From: Bacillota bacterium
GTDB taxonomy: Bacteria; Bacillota; Clostridia; Caldicoprobacterales; DTU083
Reading direction: 5' to 3'
DNA: 38,780 nucleotides
Assembly: GCA_029549985.1 (NCBI GenBank)
Contig: JAKPIB010000039.1
Location: 1-38,780, forward strand
Positions 1 to 8,649 of the stretch are shown here, in pieces; position 1 is the stretch's first letter, and each line of letters starts with the position of its first letter. Position numbers and translations under genes: made by a program. The notes below the pieces were generated by a model. That model did not search any database. It saw only the letters and a list, made by a program, of their open reading frames with translations, and was not told where the DNA came from.

Positions 1-5
1 ATAAA

Positions 6-1187
6 TTGGACTTTTCAAAGCGCTTCAAGATGAAGGAGTTGTATGACTTCTATGAAGGCAGGATGGACCGGTGCCCCTTCATGCAGGTGGTCCAGGGCGG
101 CAGTGATGCCACAGTGGTCATCCAGGGGCAGGAAAAGATCATGATAGGCTCCAACAACTATCTGGGTCTGACCAGCCATCCTGAGGTCAAAGAGGCTGCG
201 ATCAAGGCGGTCGAAAAGTACGGTACAGGCTGCACCGGCTCAAGGCTGCTAAACGGCAACCTTGACCTCCATGAGCAGCTAGAAGCCGAACTGGCTGAAT
301 TTTTAGGCAAAGAGGCTGTCATAGTGTACAGCACGGGCTTTTTCTCCAACTCCGGTACCATATCGACCCTGGTGGGACCCGGTGATTACATAATATGCGA
401 TCGCGACAACCATGCCAGCATCATTCAGGGCTGCCTGCTGTCCAGGGCGACCATGAAGAGGTATCATCACAATGACATGGAGAGCCTGGAGAAGGTACTG
501 GCATCGCTCGAAGAAGACAAGAACAAGCTGATCATCACCGACGGAGTATTCAGCATGTTCGGCGACATCTGCAACCTGCCTGAAATATCAAGGCTGGCCA
601 AAAAGTACAATGCTTACGTCCTTGTGGACGATGCTCACAGCATAGGCGTGCTTGGTGAAAACGGCCGGGGCACGGAGGAACACTTCGGAATGACCGACGG
701 GGCTGATGTCATTACCGGCACATTCAGCAAATCCTTTGCATGCGTTGGCGGCTTTGCCGCTGGGTCAAGGGAGATGGTGAGATTCTTAAAGGCCACATGC
801 CCGTCCTTCATATTTACCGCCAGCCTGCCGCCGGCATCGGTGGCAACGGTGCTTGCAGCACTGAAGATACTGAAGAACGATCACGCAAGGAGGAAGAGGC
901 TGCACGACATAGCCAACCGCGTAAGGTACGAGCTCAACAGGATGGGCTACAACACGGGGGGCAGCCAGACGCCGATCATACCGATCGTGATCGGGGACAG
1001 GGAAAAGACCATAGCTGCCTGGGAGTTCCTCTTTGACCATGGCGTATTCTGCAACGTATCGATCAGCCCGGCAGTGCCTGTGGGGTCAGATTTGCTGAGG
1101 ACAAGCTATATAGCGACCCATACTGATGAGCAGATCGATTATGTGCTCGAGGTATTCGACAAGCTCCGTAAAACAATAGCATTATAA
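6..1187 (+). CDS. PLP-dependent alpha-oxoamine synthase, serine palmitoyltransferase-like
   Basis: Fold-type I PLP enzyme of the AONS/KBL/SPT family, which condenses an amino acid with an acyl-CoA or acyl-ACP and releases CO2. Visible are the N-terminal GSNNYLGL and GTGCTGSRLLNG segments, DDAHSIGVLG in the cofactor site, and GTFSKSFACVGGF with the Schiff-base lysine at about residue 242. GTFSKSFA followed by GGF is the form usual in bacterial serine palmitoyltransferases. KBL and BioF normally carry GTLGKA or a close variant. The length of 393 is normal for the family. The TTG start lies five bases inside the window, so a start further upstream, or truncation, cannot be excluded. A terminator follows the stop. 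The family is certain. The substrate (serine, glycine or alanine) is inferred. Confidence 0.88.
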   Translation: MDFSKRFKMKELYDFYEGRMDRCPFMQVVQGGSDATVVIQGQEKIMIGSNNYLGLTSHPEVKEAAIKAVEKYGTGCTGSRLLNGNLDLHEQLEAELAEFLGKEAVIVYSTGFFSNSGTISTLVGPGDYIICDRDNHASIIQGCLLSRATMKRYHHNDMESLEKVLASLEEDKNKLIITDGVFSMFGDICNLPEISRLAKKYNAYVLVDDAHSIGVLGENGRGTEEHFGMTDGADVITGTFSKSFACVGGFAAGSREMVRFLKATCPSFIFTASLPPASVATVLAALKILKNDHARRKRLHDIANRVRYELNRMGYNTGGSQTPIIPIVIGDREKTIAAWEFLFDHGVFCNVSISPAVPVGSDLLRTSYIATHTDEQIDYVLEVFDKLRKTIAL

Positions 1188-1225
1188 ATGCCTTACCGGT
1201 ATCATTTTATCTTATAAGCATTCAG

Positions 1226-1251
1226 AAAGGGCTCTTTGGAGAGCCCTTTTT
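1226..1251 (+). terminator. Intrinsic terminator after the oxoamine synthase gene
   Basis: A perfect 10-bp stem (AAAGGGCTCT with AGAGCCCTTT) and a TTGG loop, running into a short T stretch 39 bases after the stop codon. Confidence 0.9.
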
Positions 1252-1279
1252 GGTGCCGGCCGAAGGTCATTCTTCATGC

Positions 1280-1308
1280 TTTACACCTATACCATAAATT
1301 AGTATAAT
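1280..1308 (+). promoter_or_regulatory. Sigma-A promoter for trxB-glmM
   Basis: TTTACA at 1280-1285, a 17-bp spacer, and a perfect TATAAT at 1303-1308. It sits between the preceding terminator and the trxB ribosome site, so trxB starts a new transcript that probably includes glmM. Confidence 0.85.
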
Positions 1309-1364
1309 GAATCTCGGATAAATATATTTCAGTCTATTCAGCAGACTAAAGAAGGAGGGCTAAA

Positions 1365-2282
1365 ATGTACGATGTCATAATTATCGGCGGCGGACTTGCC
1401 GGGCTGACGGCCGGGCTTTATGCAAAGCGGGCCGGGCTTGATGCTTTGCTGTTTGAAAAGATGTTCGTTGGAGGACAGGCATCTACCACCTATATGATCG
1501 AAAACTATCCCGGATTCGATGAGCCTGTCAGCGGACCGGATTTTGCGATGAAGATAGAAAACCAGGCGAGGAAATTCGGCCTTGTTATACAGTACGACGA
1601 GATAAAGGAGCTAAAGCTCGAGGGTGATATAAAGAAGGTATATACCGACAAGGGGGAATACCAGTGCAGGGCTGTGATCCTGGCAACGGGCGCGGAGCCC
1701 AAGACCCTCGGCCTTGACAAGGAAGAGAGATTCCGTGGCAGGGGCGTATCCTATTGTGCCACCTGCGACGGGGCATTTTACAAGGGCAAGGATGTCGTGG
1801 TGGTAGGAGGCGGCGATACCGCGACTGAGGATGCACTATTCCTGTCCCAGTACGTGAACAAGGTTTATCTGGTACACAGGCGGGACAGCCTGAGGGCCAA
1901 CCAGATCTCGGCGGGCAGGGTACTTAAAAATGACAAGATAGAAAAGGTTTGGGACTCCGTAGTAGAAGAGATCCTGGGCGAGGATAGCGTGACCGGAGTC
2001 AGGATCGTCAACCTGAAGACCGGGGAACGGCGGGAGATAAAGGCCGACGGCATATTTGTCGCCATCGGGATAAGGCCGAACAACGAGCTCGTTAAGGGAA
2101 GGCTCAAAATGAGCGAAGCGGGCTTTGTGTTGACGGATGAAACCATGGCGACAGACATACCCGGTGTTTTTGCTGCCGGGGATATTAGGCAAAAATCCCT
2201 GTGGCAGCTGGTGACAGCTGCAGCCGACGGCGCAGTGGCAGCTGTATCGGCTCAAAGATATATCGTGGAGAAATTCAAGTAG
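1365..2282 (+). CDS. trxB: Thioredoxin-disulfide reductase
   Basis: FAD- and NADPH-dependent flavoenzyme that reduces thioredoxin in the cytoplasm. The N-terminal FAD motif GGGLAGLTAG is at about residues 8-17. The redox-active CATC has cysteines 131 and 134. The second dinucleotide fold GGGDTATED follows, and the VHRRDSLRA stretch has the paired arginines expected for NADPH preference. The C-terminal FAD motif is AAGDI. The length of 305 is typical. The ATG is preceded by AAGGAGGG at good spacing, behind a consensus promoter at 1280-1308. glmM begins 27 bases downstream, which suggests co-transcription. No thioredoxin gene is visible nearby, so the partner is encoded elsewhere. Some clostridial relatives use ferredoxin, but the HRRxxxR motif argues for NADPH here. 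Confidence 0.95.
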   Translation: MYDVIIIGGGLAGLTAGLYAKRAGLDALLFEKMFVGGQASTTYMIENYPGFDEPVSGPDFAMKIENQARKFGLVIQYDEIKELKLEGDIKKVYTDKGEYQCRAVILATGAEPKTLGLDKEERFRGRGVSYCATCDGAFYKGKDVVVVGGGDTATEDALFLSQYVNKVYLVHRRDSLRANQISAGRVLKNDKIEKVWDSVVEEILGEDSVTGVRIVNLKTGERREIKADGIFVAIGIRPNNELVKGRLKMSEAGFVLTDETMATDIPGVFAAGDIRQKSLWQLVTAAADGAVAAVSAQRYIVEKFK

Positions 2283-2309
2283 AAAATCTATATGGCAAGG
2301 AGAGTTGTT

Positions 2310-3656
2310 ATGGGGCGTCTATTTGGAACAGATGGAGTCAGAGGTTTGGCCAACAGGGAGCTGACTTGTGATCTGGCATACAAGCTGGGCCAGGCAGGGG
2401 CTTATGTGCTGACCGGGGAAAAGCACAAGCCAAGGATACTCATAGGCCGTGACACCCGGATATCAGGCGATATGCTGGAGGCAGCGCTGGCAGCAGGCAT
2501 ATGCTCGGTCGGGGCAGATGCCATTGTGGTCGGGGTCCTGCCCACTCCTGCTATCGCATACCTCGCTCGGCACTACGGTGCCGATGCGGGTGCGGTTATC
2601 TCCGCATCCCACAACCCCATGGAATACAACGGGATCAAGTTTTTCAACAGCCAGGGCTACAAGCTGCCGGACGAGCTGGAGAACCGCATAGAGGACATCA
2701 TACTGGACAAGGCTGAAGAGCTTCCCCTGTCAGAAGGGGCGGACCTGGGCCGGATAGTACGGATAGATGATGCTGTCGATGAATATGTGGAGTTTTTAAA
2801 AAGTACCATTGAAGGCGATCTCAAGGGCTTCAGGATAGCCCTGGATTGCGCCAACGGGGCAGCGTATGAGGCAGCGCCCAGGCTTTTTGAAGCCCTTGGC
2901 GCAGAGGTACATACAATAAGCAATGAACCTAACGGGGTCAATATCAACGCAGGCTGCGGCTCCACCCATCCTGAAAAGCTGCAGGAGTTTGTCAAGGAGC
3001 TTGGTGCAGATGTTGGTCTGGCCTTTGACGGCGATGCAGACCGGTTGATCGCCGTCGATGAGAAAGGCGAGATAGTGGACGGAGACCAGATCATGGTCAT
3101 GTGTGCCCTGTGCATGTCCGAAAGGGGCGTACTTAAGGATAACACTGTAGTAACTACGGTAATGAGCAACTTAGGGCTTGATCTGGCATTGAAAAAAGCA
3201 GGGCTCACAAGCGTAAAAACAAAGGTGGGCGATCGGTATGTCCTGGAAAAGATGCTTGATGGCGGATTCTCGATCGGTGGGGAGCAGTCAGGCCACATCA
3301 TATTCCTCGATCACAACACCACGGGAGACGGCCTGCTGACTGCCCTGCAAATGCTCGGGGTCATGAAGCGAAGCGGTGACAAGCTCTCAAAGCTGGCGGC
3401 CCAGATGAAGAAATATCCCCAGGTACTTGTAAATGCCAGGGTTTCAGAGCAGAAGAAGCACAGCTATGCAGATGACCCGGTCATCCGGGAGGAAATAGGT
3501 AAAATAGAGTCCAGGTTCAAGGATGAGGGCAGAGTCCTGATCCGGCCTTCCGGCACGGAGCCTTTGGTCCGCGTCATGATCGAAGGGGCTGACCAGAAGG
3601 AGATCGAGGAGTACGCTGTTAAGCTTGCCAGGCTCATAGAGGAACGGTTAGGCTGA
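2310..3656 (+). CDS. glmM: Phosphoglucosamine mutase
   Basis: Interconverts glucosamine-6-phosphate and glucosamine-1-phosphate, the step before UDP-GlcNAc for peptidoglycan. The start [11 protein letters not shown] is characteristic of the family. ISASHNP carries the phosphorylated serine (Ser100), FDGDADR binds the metal, GEQSGH contacts the sugar, and [15 protein letters not shown] is the phosphate-binding loop. I chose the ATG at 2310 rather than the in-frame one at 2292. AAGGAG lies 7 bases before it, and the resulting 448 residues match the family length. The gene follows trxB closely and is probably in the same transcript. In many Bacillota a glmS riboswitch-controlled glmS follows glmM, but not here. 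Confidence 0.96.
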   Translation: MGRLFGTDGVRGLANRELTCDLAYKLGQAGAYVLTGEKHKPRILIGRDTRISGDMLEAALAAGICSVGADAIVVGVLPTPAIAYLARHYGADAGAVISASHNPMEYNGIKFFNSQGYKLPDELENRIEDIILDKAEELPLSEGADLGRIVRIDDAVDEYVEFLKSTIEGDLKGFRIALDCANGAAYEAAPRLFEALGAEVHTISNEPNGVNINAGCGSTHPEKLQEFVKELGADVGLAFDGDADRLIAVDEKGEIVDGDQIMVMCALCMSERGVLKDNTVVTTVMSNLGLDLALKKAGLTSVKTKVGDRYVLEKMLDGGFSIGGEQSGHIIFLDHNTTGDGLLTALQMLGVMKRSGDKLSKLAAQMKKYPQVLVNARVSEQKKHSYADDPVIREEIGKIESRFKDEGRVLIRPSGTEPLVRVMIEGADQKEIEEYAVKLARLIEERLG

Positions 3657-3702
3657 TTCAGGCGTCAGATAGATTTGGTGGTCAAAAAAGGGGGCTGCTC
3701 CT

Positions 3703-4299
3703 ATGCATGATCTTATAGCCATAACCGGCGCAGGTATCTCCAAAGCCAGTGGCATTCCTACCTTCGAGGAAATGGGGGACTTGCGCAGCAGGCTGAGCAG
3801 GGATTACTTCAATGCCCATCCCGGGGAATTTTATGACGGCCTTTTAAAAATGAAGGAAACCATTGACCGGGCCAGGCCCAATCCGGCCCACCTGGCCCTG
3901 GCAGAGCATGGTATCCCTGTGGTGACGATGAATATTGACGGTCTCCATTCAAAGGCCGGCAGCAGGCTGGTACTTGAGGTCCATGGCAATCTGGAGCAGG
4001 TGATATGCCGGAAGTGCGATGAAAGGTTCGATTTCTATGTGATCAGGGACTCCATATATTGCAGCAGGTGCGGTGAGCTGCTCCAGCCTGATGTTGTCCT
4101 GTACGGGGACATGATAAGGTACTACGCCGATGCTATAGACTTGATCGGCAGCAGCCGGGAAGTGCTTGTTGTGGGCACATCCTTTTATACCTCGACCGTG
4201 AACGAATTTGTCTACAGGGCCAGGCTGGCAGGCAAGAAGATAAGCATAATCAACCAAAGCGCCGAGACTGAAGTAGCTAAGTTCCTCGAAAGGTTTTGA
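3703..4299 (+). CDS. Short Sir2-family NAD-dependent protein deacylase
   Basis: Sirtuin core that uses NAD+ to remove acyl groups from lysine. The NAD motif ITGAGISKASGIPTF is at the N-terminus (residues 7-21). TMNIDGLH is the conserved ribose and catalytic segment. His94 in LEVHGNLEQ is the catalytic histidine. A zinc site is formed by Cys102, Cys105, Cys120 and Cys123. VVGTSFYTSTVNEF and the late IINQS complete the Rossmann fold. At 198 residues it is about 40 shorter than usual bacterial sirtuins. The shortening falls in the helical small domain between the NAD loop and NIDGLH. It follows glmM by 46 bases and may be transcribed with it. The family is sure. Deacetylase or desuccinylase preference cannot be read from the sequence. 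Confidence 0.88.
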   Translation: MHDLIAITGAGISKASGIPTFEEMGDLRSRLSRDYFNAHPGEFYDGLLKMKETIDRARPNPAHLALAEHGIPVVTMNIDGLHSKAGSRLVLEVHGNLEQVICRKCDERFDFYVIRDSIYCSRCGELLQPDVVLYGDMIRYYADAIDLIGSSREVLVVGTSFYTSTVNEFVYRARLAGKKISIINQSAETEVAKFLERF

Positions 4300-4347
4300 G
4301 GATCCACATTAAAAATATCGGGACATAAGCAGAAAGGAGCTATTGTA

Positions 4348-6099
4348 TTGAAAGACAAACTTGAGGCTCAGATCCCCAGGCCGGAATATCCCAGGCCACA
4401 GATGGTCAGAGACAGGTGGATGAACCTGAACGGCACCTGGGAGTTTGAGATGGACTTTGGCAGGAGCGGCAGGGACAGGCAGCTCTACAACAAGGACAGA
4501 CTATCGGGCACGATCCTTGTGCCCTTTTGCCCGGAAAGCAAGCTGTCCGGGGTCGAATATACGGATTTCATTCCGGCTGTATGGTACAAAAGGGAGTTTG
4601 ACCTGCCTGAGGACTGGCAGGGAGGCAGGGTCCTCATACATTTCGGTGCCGTAGATTATTATGCCCAGGTCTGGATAAACGGCCAGCCTGCAGGCAGCCA
4701 TAAGGGAGGGTATTCATCCTTCTCCTTTGACATAACCGGCCTGGTGCACAAAGGGACTAACAGGGTGACGGTCTATGCCGAAGACGATGTACGGTCAGGC
4801 AGGCAGCCAAGAGGGAAGCAAAGAGAAGAGCACCATTTCATTTATTCGGGCTGCGACTATACGAGGACGACAGGTATTTGGCAGACGGTATGGCTGGAAT
4901 GGGTGCCCGACAGGTATATATCCTCCTTCAGGCTGGTACCGGATCCGGAAAATGAAAGTGTACATATAGAGGCCAGGGTCAAGGGGCCCTCTCAAGGCCT
5001 GACATTGAAGGCCAGAGCTGCATATAAGGGAAAGTCTGTCGGTGAAGGTCAGGCTAAAGCATCGGGTGACAGGTGCCAGCTTACATTGAAGCTGTCTGAG
5101 GTCCACCTTTGGGAGCCGGGCAAGCCTGAGCTTTATGACCTGGAGCTGGTACTTGCCGATCAGGGCGGTACACTGGATGCGGTCAGGAGCTATTTCGGCC
5201 TAAGGTCCGTATCCTTAAGCGACAAGGCCATACTGATAAATGGCAAACCGGTCTTCCAGCGGCTGGTACTGGACCAGGGCTTTTATCCGGACGGCATATA
5301 CACTGCCCCGACTGACGCAGACCTTAAACGGGACATCGAGATCTCCATGGGCCTCGGGTTCAACGGTGCCAGGCTTCACCAGAAGATATTCGAGCCCAGG
5401 TTTTTATACTGGGCTGACAAGCTAGGCTATCTTGTATGGGGTGAGCACGCCAACTGGGGGCTCGATATAACCGGCCCCGCAGGACTAGAGCACTTTTTGC
5501 CCGAATGGATGGAGGCAATAGAACGGGACTTCAACCACCCGGCTATAGTGGGCTGGTGTCCTTTCAACGAGACCTGGGACAGGAACGGCACAAGACAGGA
5601 TGATGAGGTGCTCAGGATCGTGTACAATGTGACCAAGGCCATGGATCACACCAGGCCTGTCATAGATACCAGCGGTAATTTCCATGTTGTTACGGATATC
5701 TTCGATATCCATGACTATGACCAGGATCCCGCATCCTTCGCTGCGAAATTTGAACCGATGCAGGAGGGCACCGGGGTATATGTGACTTATCCTGACAGGC
5801 AGAAATACGAAGGCCAGCCCTACTTTGTGAGCGAGTACGGCGGCATCTGGTGGAACCCTGAGAACAAAAGCGGCTGGGGCTACGGCTCACGGCCTGCCAG
5901 TGAAGAGGAGTTCCTTGCCCGCTACAAGGGCCTGACCGAGGTCCTGCTCAGGAACAGGAGCATATGTGCTTTCTGCTATACACAGCTATATGATATAGAG
6001 CAGGAGGTAAACGGGCTCTATACCTATGACCGGAGGCCCAAGTTCGATCCTGGGATCATACGAGCTATCAATACGCAGAAGGCCGCTATAGAAGAATAG
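4348..6099 (+). CDS. Glycoside hydrolase family 2 protein (beta-galactosidase/beta-glucuronidase-like)
   Basis: Retaining beta-glycosidase of GH2. Residues about 15-185 form the sugar-binding jelly roll (NLNGTWEFEMD near the start, then WYKREFDLPEDW and VWINGQPAGSHKGGYSSFSFDIT). An Ig-like domain spans about 190-290, and the TIM barrel runs to the end. The acid/base glutamate is Glu408 in FNETW, and the nucleophile is Glu496 in VSEYGG. There is no signal peptide, so it should act on imported oligosaccharides. The start is TTG, with AAAGGAG eight bases upstream. No sugar transporter adjoins it. At 583 residues it has the three core domains without the extra C-terminal domains of LacZ. Substrate specificity cannot be decided from motifs. 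Confidence 0.9.
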   Translation: MKDKLEAQIPRPEYPRPQMVRDRWMNLNGTWEFEMDFGRSGRDRQLYNKDRLSGTILVPFCPESKLSGVEYTDFIPAVWYKREFDLPEDWQGGRVLIHFGAVDYYAQVWINGQPAGSHKGGYSSFSFDITGLVHKGTNRVTVYAEDDVRSGRQPRGKQREEHHFIYSGCDYTRTTGIWQTVWLEWVPDRYISSFRLVPDPENESVHIEARVKGPSQGLTLKARAAYKGKSVGEGQAKASGDRCQLTLKLSEVHLWEPGKPELYDLELVLADQGGTLDAVRSYFGLRSVSLSDKAILINGKPVFQRLVLDQGFYPDGIYTAPTDADLKRDIEISMGLGFNGARLHQKIFEPRFLYWADKLGYLVWGEHANWGLDITGPAGLEHFLPEWMEAIERDFNHPAIVGWCPFNETWDRNGTRQDDEVLRIVYNVTKAMDHTRPVIDTSGNFHVVTDIFDIHDYDQDPASFAAKFEPMQEGTGVYVTYPDRQKYEGQPYFVSEYGGIWWNPENKSGWGYGSRPASEEEFLARYKGLTEVLLRNRSICAFCYTQLYDIEQEVNGLYTYDRRPKFDPGIIRAINTQKAAIEE

Positions 6100-6140
6100 T
6101 AAGCAGCATGACATAAAAAATAATATAAAGCATAACAAAA

Positions 6141-6178
6141 AAATACCGGAGGCACTTAGCTGTGCCTCCGGTATTTTT
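6141..6178. terminator. Bidirectional intrinsic terminator between GH2 gene and rubrerythrin
   Basis: A long perfect stem (AAATACCGGAGGCAC with its complement, six-base loop TTAGCT) lies between convergent genes. It has T runs on the right for + strand transcripts and A runs on the left that give U runs for - strand transcripts, so it can stop both. Confidence 0.9.
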
Positions 6179-6215
6179 GCAACTGATAGATTTTTAAGCT
6201 TGGAGCCCAACCCGA

Positions 6216-6803
6216 TCAATAATTCTGGGCATAGAGCTCGAAGTGGGCCTTGGGGTGGGCGCATGCCGGGCAGACATCGGGGGCTTCCTTGCCCTCATGG
6301 ACATATCCGCAGTTGCCGCATTTCCACAGTACCACTTCTTCTTTTACAAACACCTTGTCCTTTTCAATGTTTTCAAGCAGCTTGTTGTACCTGATCTCAT
6401 GCCATTTCTCGGCATCAGCTACCTTCCTGAAAACCTCAGCTATCTCACTGAAGCCTTCCTCATCAGCTACTTCAGCAAACTTCGGATAAAGTTTTGCCCA
6501 TTCCTCATTTTCGCCGGCAGCGGCTGCCTTCAGGTTGTCAAGGGTCTTGCCCTGGGCTACGGGGAAGGTCGCGGTTATTTCAACTTCTGCGGGCAGCTCG
6601 CCCAGGCCGGCCAGCAGGAATTTGTAGAACCGTTTGGCATGCTCCTTTTCATTGTCAGCAGTCTCGATAAAGATGTTGCGGATCTGCTTATAGCCTTCCT
6701 TGTCGGCTACCGAGGCATAGTATGTATAGCGGTTTCTTGCCTGGGACTCGCCTGCAAAGGCCTTCATAAGGTTTTCAGCTGTTTTTGTACCTTTCAGATT
6801 CAT
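6216..6803 (-). CDS. rbr: Rubrerythrin
   Basis: Non-heme diiron peroxidase that protects anaerobes from hydrogen peroxide, with electrons passing through its own rubredoxin site. The N-terminal four-helix ferritin-like domain carries AGESQARNRY, ETADNEKEHAKRF and EVFRKVADAEKWHEIRY, which supply the carboxylate and histidine iron ligands. The C-terminal rubredoxin-like domain has Cys162/165 and Cys178/181 around one iron. The length of 195 is standard. GGAGGT is correctly spaced before the ATG. The gene has its own upstream region (6804-6970) with a plausible but weak promoter, and it is a single-gene unit ending at the shared terminator. PerR control is common for this family, but I did not find a clear Per box. 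Confidence 0.96.
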   Translation of the reverse strand: MNLKGTKTAENLMKAFAGESQARNRYTYYASVADKEGYKQIRNIFIETADNEKEHAKRFYKFLLAGLGELPAEVEITATFPVAQGKTLDNLKAAAAGENEEWAKLYPKFAEVADEEGFSEIAEVFRKVADAEKWHEIRYNKLLENIEKDKVFVKEEVVLWKCGNCGYVHEGKEAPDVCPACAHPKAHFELYAQNY

Positions 6804-6973
6804 AGTATACCTCCATACCTTTAAATATTTTTTCGATACATATATAAACGTAAGGTCCGGATCTCAAACATGCCTTTTGCCATATCCAGTATATAACAAA
6901 GCACATAATAGTGCAATCTACATATTATGAAATAGGAAATTACCTGCAATTCTATTTCGGAAGGGGTGCGTAC

Positions 6974-7108
6974 ATGGGTTTTGGTTTTAGCACAGAAGGC
7001 TATGGCAAGGACAGCGGGTCTGAGATTATCCTGATTCTATTGGTTCTGCTGATACTCATTCCCTTACTGACAGACAAGCGCGGAGGAATATTCGGTACCT
7101 CTGAATAG
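6974..7108 (+). CDS. Small single-pass membrane protein, 44 residues
   Basis: The reading frame is open from 6911, but the ATG at 6974 is preceded by GAAGGGGTG at normal spacing, giving a 44-residue protein. It has a glycine- and aromatic-rich N-terminus (MGFGFSTEGYG), one strongly hydrophobic helix at about residues 17-34, and a short basic tail. The pattern of a Gly-rich head plus one membrane helix resembles small spore or coat membrane peptides of the YjcZ type. That is only a resemblance, not a family assignment. A good terminator 19 bases after the stop supports a real short gene. Confidence 0.5.
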   Translation: MGFGFSTEGYGKDSGSEIILILLVLLILIPLLTDKRGGIFGTSE

Positions 7109-7127
7109 CCTTTGCATCTGCAAAAAA

Positions 7128-7167
7128 AAAGGACCTTGGGCTATCAGGCTGGCCTGAGGTTCTTTTT
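7128..7167 (+). terminator. Intrinsic terminator after the small membrane protein
   Basis: A 14-bp stem with three wobble pairs (left arm 7128-7141, right arm 7152-7165), followed by T residues. Confidence 0.8.
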
Positions 7168-7316
7168 ACGATTACTTATGTTTAATCATACAGCAATATG
7201 TTACAATTATAATAAAGATGTAAAATGTGGATGCGCAATATGGATATGAAATGTGGATGCAGGCCATAACTGATGCATTCTGCATTCATATGCAAAATCA
7301 AAGCGGAGGTGCATTT

Positions 7317-7844
7317 ATGCTGAGACAAAGCCTGACGAAGCTGGCTTGGGGTTTCGCGCTGATCATGGTCGACATTGTCATCAACGGATTTGACCTGCTT
7401 CCCGATATCATCGGCTACATATTGTTTGTCCTGGCACTGGGTGAGCTTGAGAGAAGGAGCGAATGCTTTGATAAAGCCAGGCCCTTGAGCATCGTCCTGG
7501 CAGTATTGTCAGCCTTTGAAATACACAGGGGCTTGCTGGTCCTGATTGGCCCGATCAAATACCTGATAGCCCTGGCTACTATTTGCTTGAACCTCCTGGT
7601 CGTCTACTATATATTCATGGGCATGAAGGAGATGTGCGTCATGTCAGGCCAGAGAGCCCTGGCAGGCGAATCGGATCAGCTTTGGAAGTATTACATGGGC
7701 CTTGCCCTGGCAGGCTTAGCCGTATTTCTGCTGTCGGGGATACCCTTTTTCGCTTTCATCGGTATCGTTCTTGTAGTGGCAAACATCGTCCTTTTGGTAT
7801 TTATACTGAGATTCCTCAATAGCTGCGGCAGTTTAGTCCGATAG
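7317..7844 (+). CDS. Conserved multi-pass membrane protein of unknown function
   Basis: The frame is open from 7227, but GGAGGTG stands eight bases before the ATG at 7317. That start puts the first hydrophobic segment right after a short basic head, giving 175 residues. There are about five membrane segments. The N-terminal motif DIVINGFDLLPDIIGYILFVLALGEL (quoted loosely) resembles a group of uncharacterised Clostridia/Paenibacillus membrane proteins with an NGFDILPDxIGY-like signature. Catalytic residues are not apparent. It stands alone, downstream of a terminator. Confidence 0.7.
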   Translation: MLRQSLTKLAWGFALIMVDIVINGFDLLPDIIGYILFVLALGELERRSECFDKARPLSIVLAVLSAFEIHRGLLVLIGPIKYLIALATICLNLLVVYYIFMGMKEMCVMSGQRALAGESDQLWKYYMGLALAGLAVFLLSGIPFFAFIGIVLVVANIVLLVFILRFLNSCGSLVR

Positions 7845-7847
7845 AAA

Positions 7848-7889
7848 GCAAAAAAACGAAGGTTACTTAAGAAATATGCGTAACCTTCG
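7848..7889 (-). terminator. Hairpin acting as a - strand terminator
   Basis: A perfect 10-bp stem (7857-7866 with 7880-7889), with a run of A residues on its left that reads as a U run on the - strand. It lies 12 bases beyond a + strand gene but lacks a + strand T run. It therefore best serves transcripts coming from the gene at 8101-8493. Confidence 0.55.
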
Positions 7890-8046
7890 CCATACAATAT
7901 AGGGGGTTTATCTCTATTATTGCCATTTTACCGAAAATAATACGTGTATCCGAAAATCGGATCAGCCCCGGAGAGAGGACCACCTGACAGCTTTCTTAGG
8001 GCTTCTGTTTGGAAAAGTGGCAGCCATGAACGGTGGGCAAATAAAT

Positions 8047-8090
8047 ACGGTTCACGATAAAGGATATGCTTCCTGGTCGTGAACCGTTTC
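8047..8090. terminator. Inverted repeat after the zinc-ribbon membrane protein gene
   Basis: An 11-bp perfect stem (8047-8057 with 8077-8087) begins 14 bases past the - strand stop codon. It is followed on the - strand by ATTTATTT. It is probably the primary terminator of the gene at 8101-8493, with the hairpin at 7848-7889 as backup. The interval 7890-8046 shows nothing else that I can name. Confidence 0.6.
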
Positions 8091-8100
8091 ACATTTTATG

Positions 8101-8493
8101 TCAGGTTTTCTTAACAGACGCCGTGCCGCATATGGGACAGGTGATCCTGACCTTTCCCTTTCCCCTGGGCACCCGCAGGCTCCTGCCGCAGCCTGTACAC
8201 CTGAAGTATTTATATTTTTTGAGGTCCTTGATCCGGCGGACAGTCTGCCTTGACCACCTGCTGGCAGGGTCCAGCAGCTTTAAAAACATCAGGTTTTCCT
8301 GCGAGCGCTTGTATATGCTTCGGGACAAAACCCTGAAGTAGGCATAGGCAAAAAGGAGCAGCGCAACGACCGAAAAATAAGGCCAGCCTGTGATCGAAGA
8401 CAGCATCAAAAACACCATGCTGAGTATGATCAAGGCCACATAAAGCTGGTCAACGCCGTATCTGCCGGCCATGAATCTTCTGAACCAGTCCAC
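8101..8493 (-). CDS. Two-pass membrane protein with C-terminal zinc ribbon
   Basis: 130 residues. An amphipathic N-terminus is followed by two membrane helices (about 17-35 and 38-56) and a basic linker rich in Arg/Lys. A zinc ribbon follows, with Cys99/Cys102 (CTGC) and Cys119/Cys122 (CPIC) separated by a basic loop. The ribbon should lie in the cytoplasm next to the membrane. I recognise the architecture from conserved clostridial hypothetical proteins but know no function. It is divergent from the glycosylase gene at 8650. Confidence 0.75.
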   Translation of the reverse strand: MDWFRRFMAGRYGVDQLYVALIILSMVFLMLSSITGWPYFSVVALLLFAYAYFRVLSRSIYKRSQENLMFLKLLDPASRWSRQTVRRIKDLKKYKYFRCTGCGRSLRVPRGKGKVRITCPICGTASVKKT

Positions 8494-8587
8494 CTCTTGT
8501 CACCCTTTGCCAAAATGAATATATTTCAGATTAAGTTTAGCATATCGATAAGTCTTTATCCAGCTATGGATGTTCATTTTTCATAAT

Positions 8588-8616
8588 TTGACTACTATTT
8601 ATCAAGGTTATATAAT
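8588..8616 (+). promoter_or_regulatory. Promoter for the glycosylase-HD hydrolase unit
   Basis: TTGACT at 8588-8593, a 17-bp spacer, and TATAAT at 8611-8616, placed 33 bases before the start codon. Confidence 0.82.
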
Positions 8617-8649
8617 AAAAAGAGCTGCGACGGAAAGGGTATTTGCAGT

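Noticed and set aside
2657-3301. A 214-codon open frame on the - strand inside glmM
   Set aside because: It is a shadow of glmM with Ser/Pro-rich low-quality composition, no ribosome site and no recognisable motif.
6243-6824. A 193-codon + strand frame opposite rubrerythrin
   Set aside because: Antisense shadow of a confident gene, hydrophobic only by codon complement.
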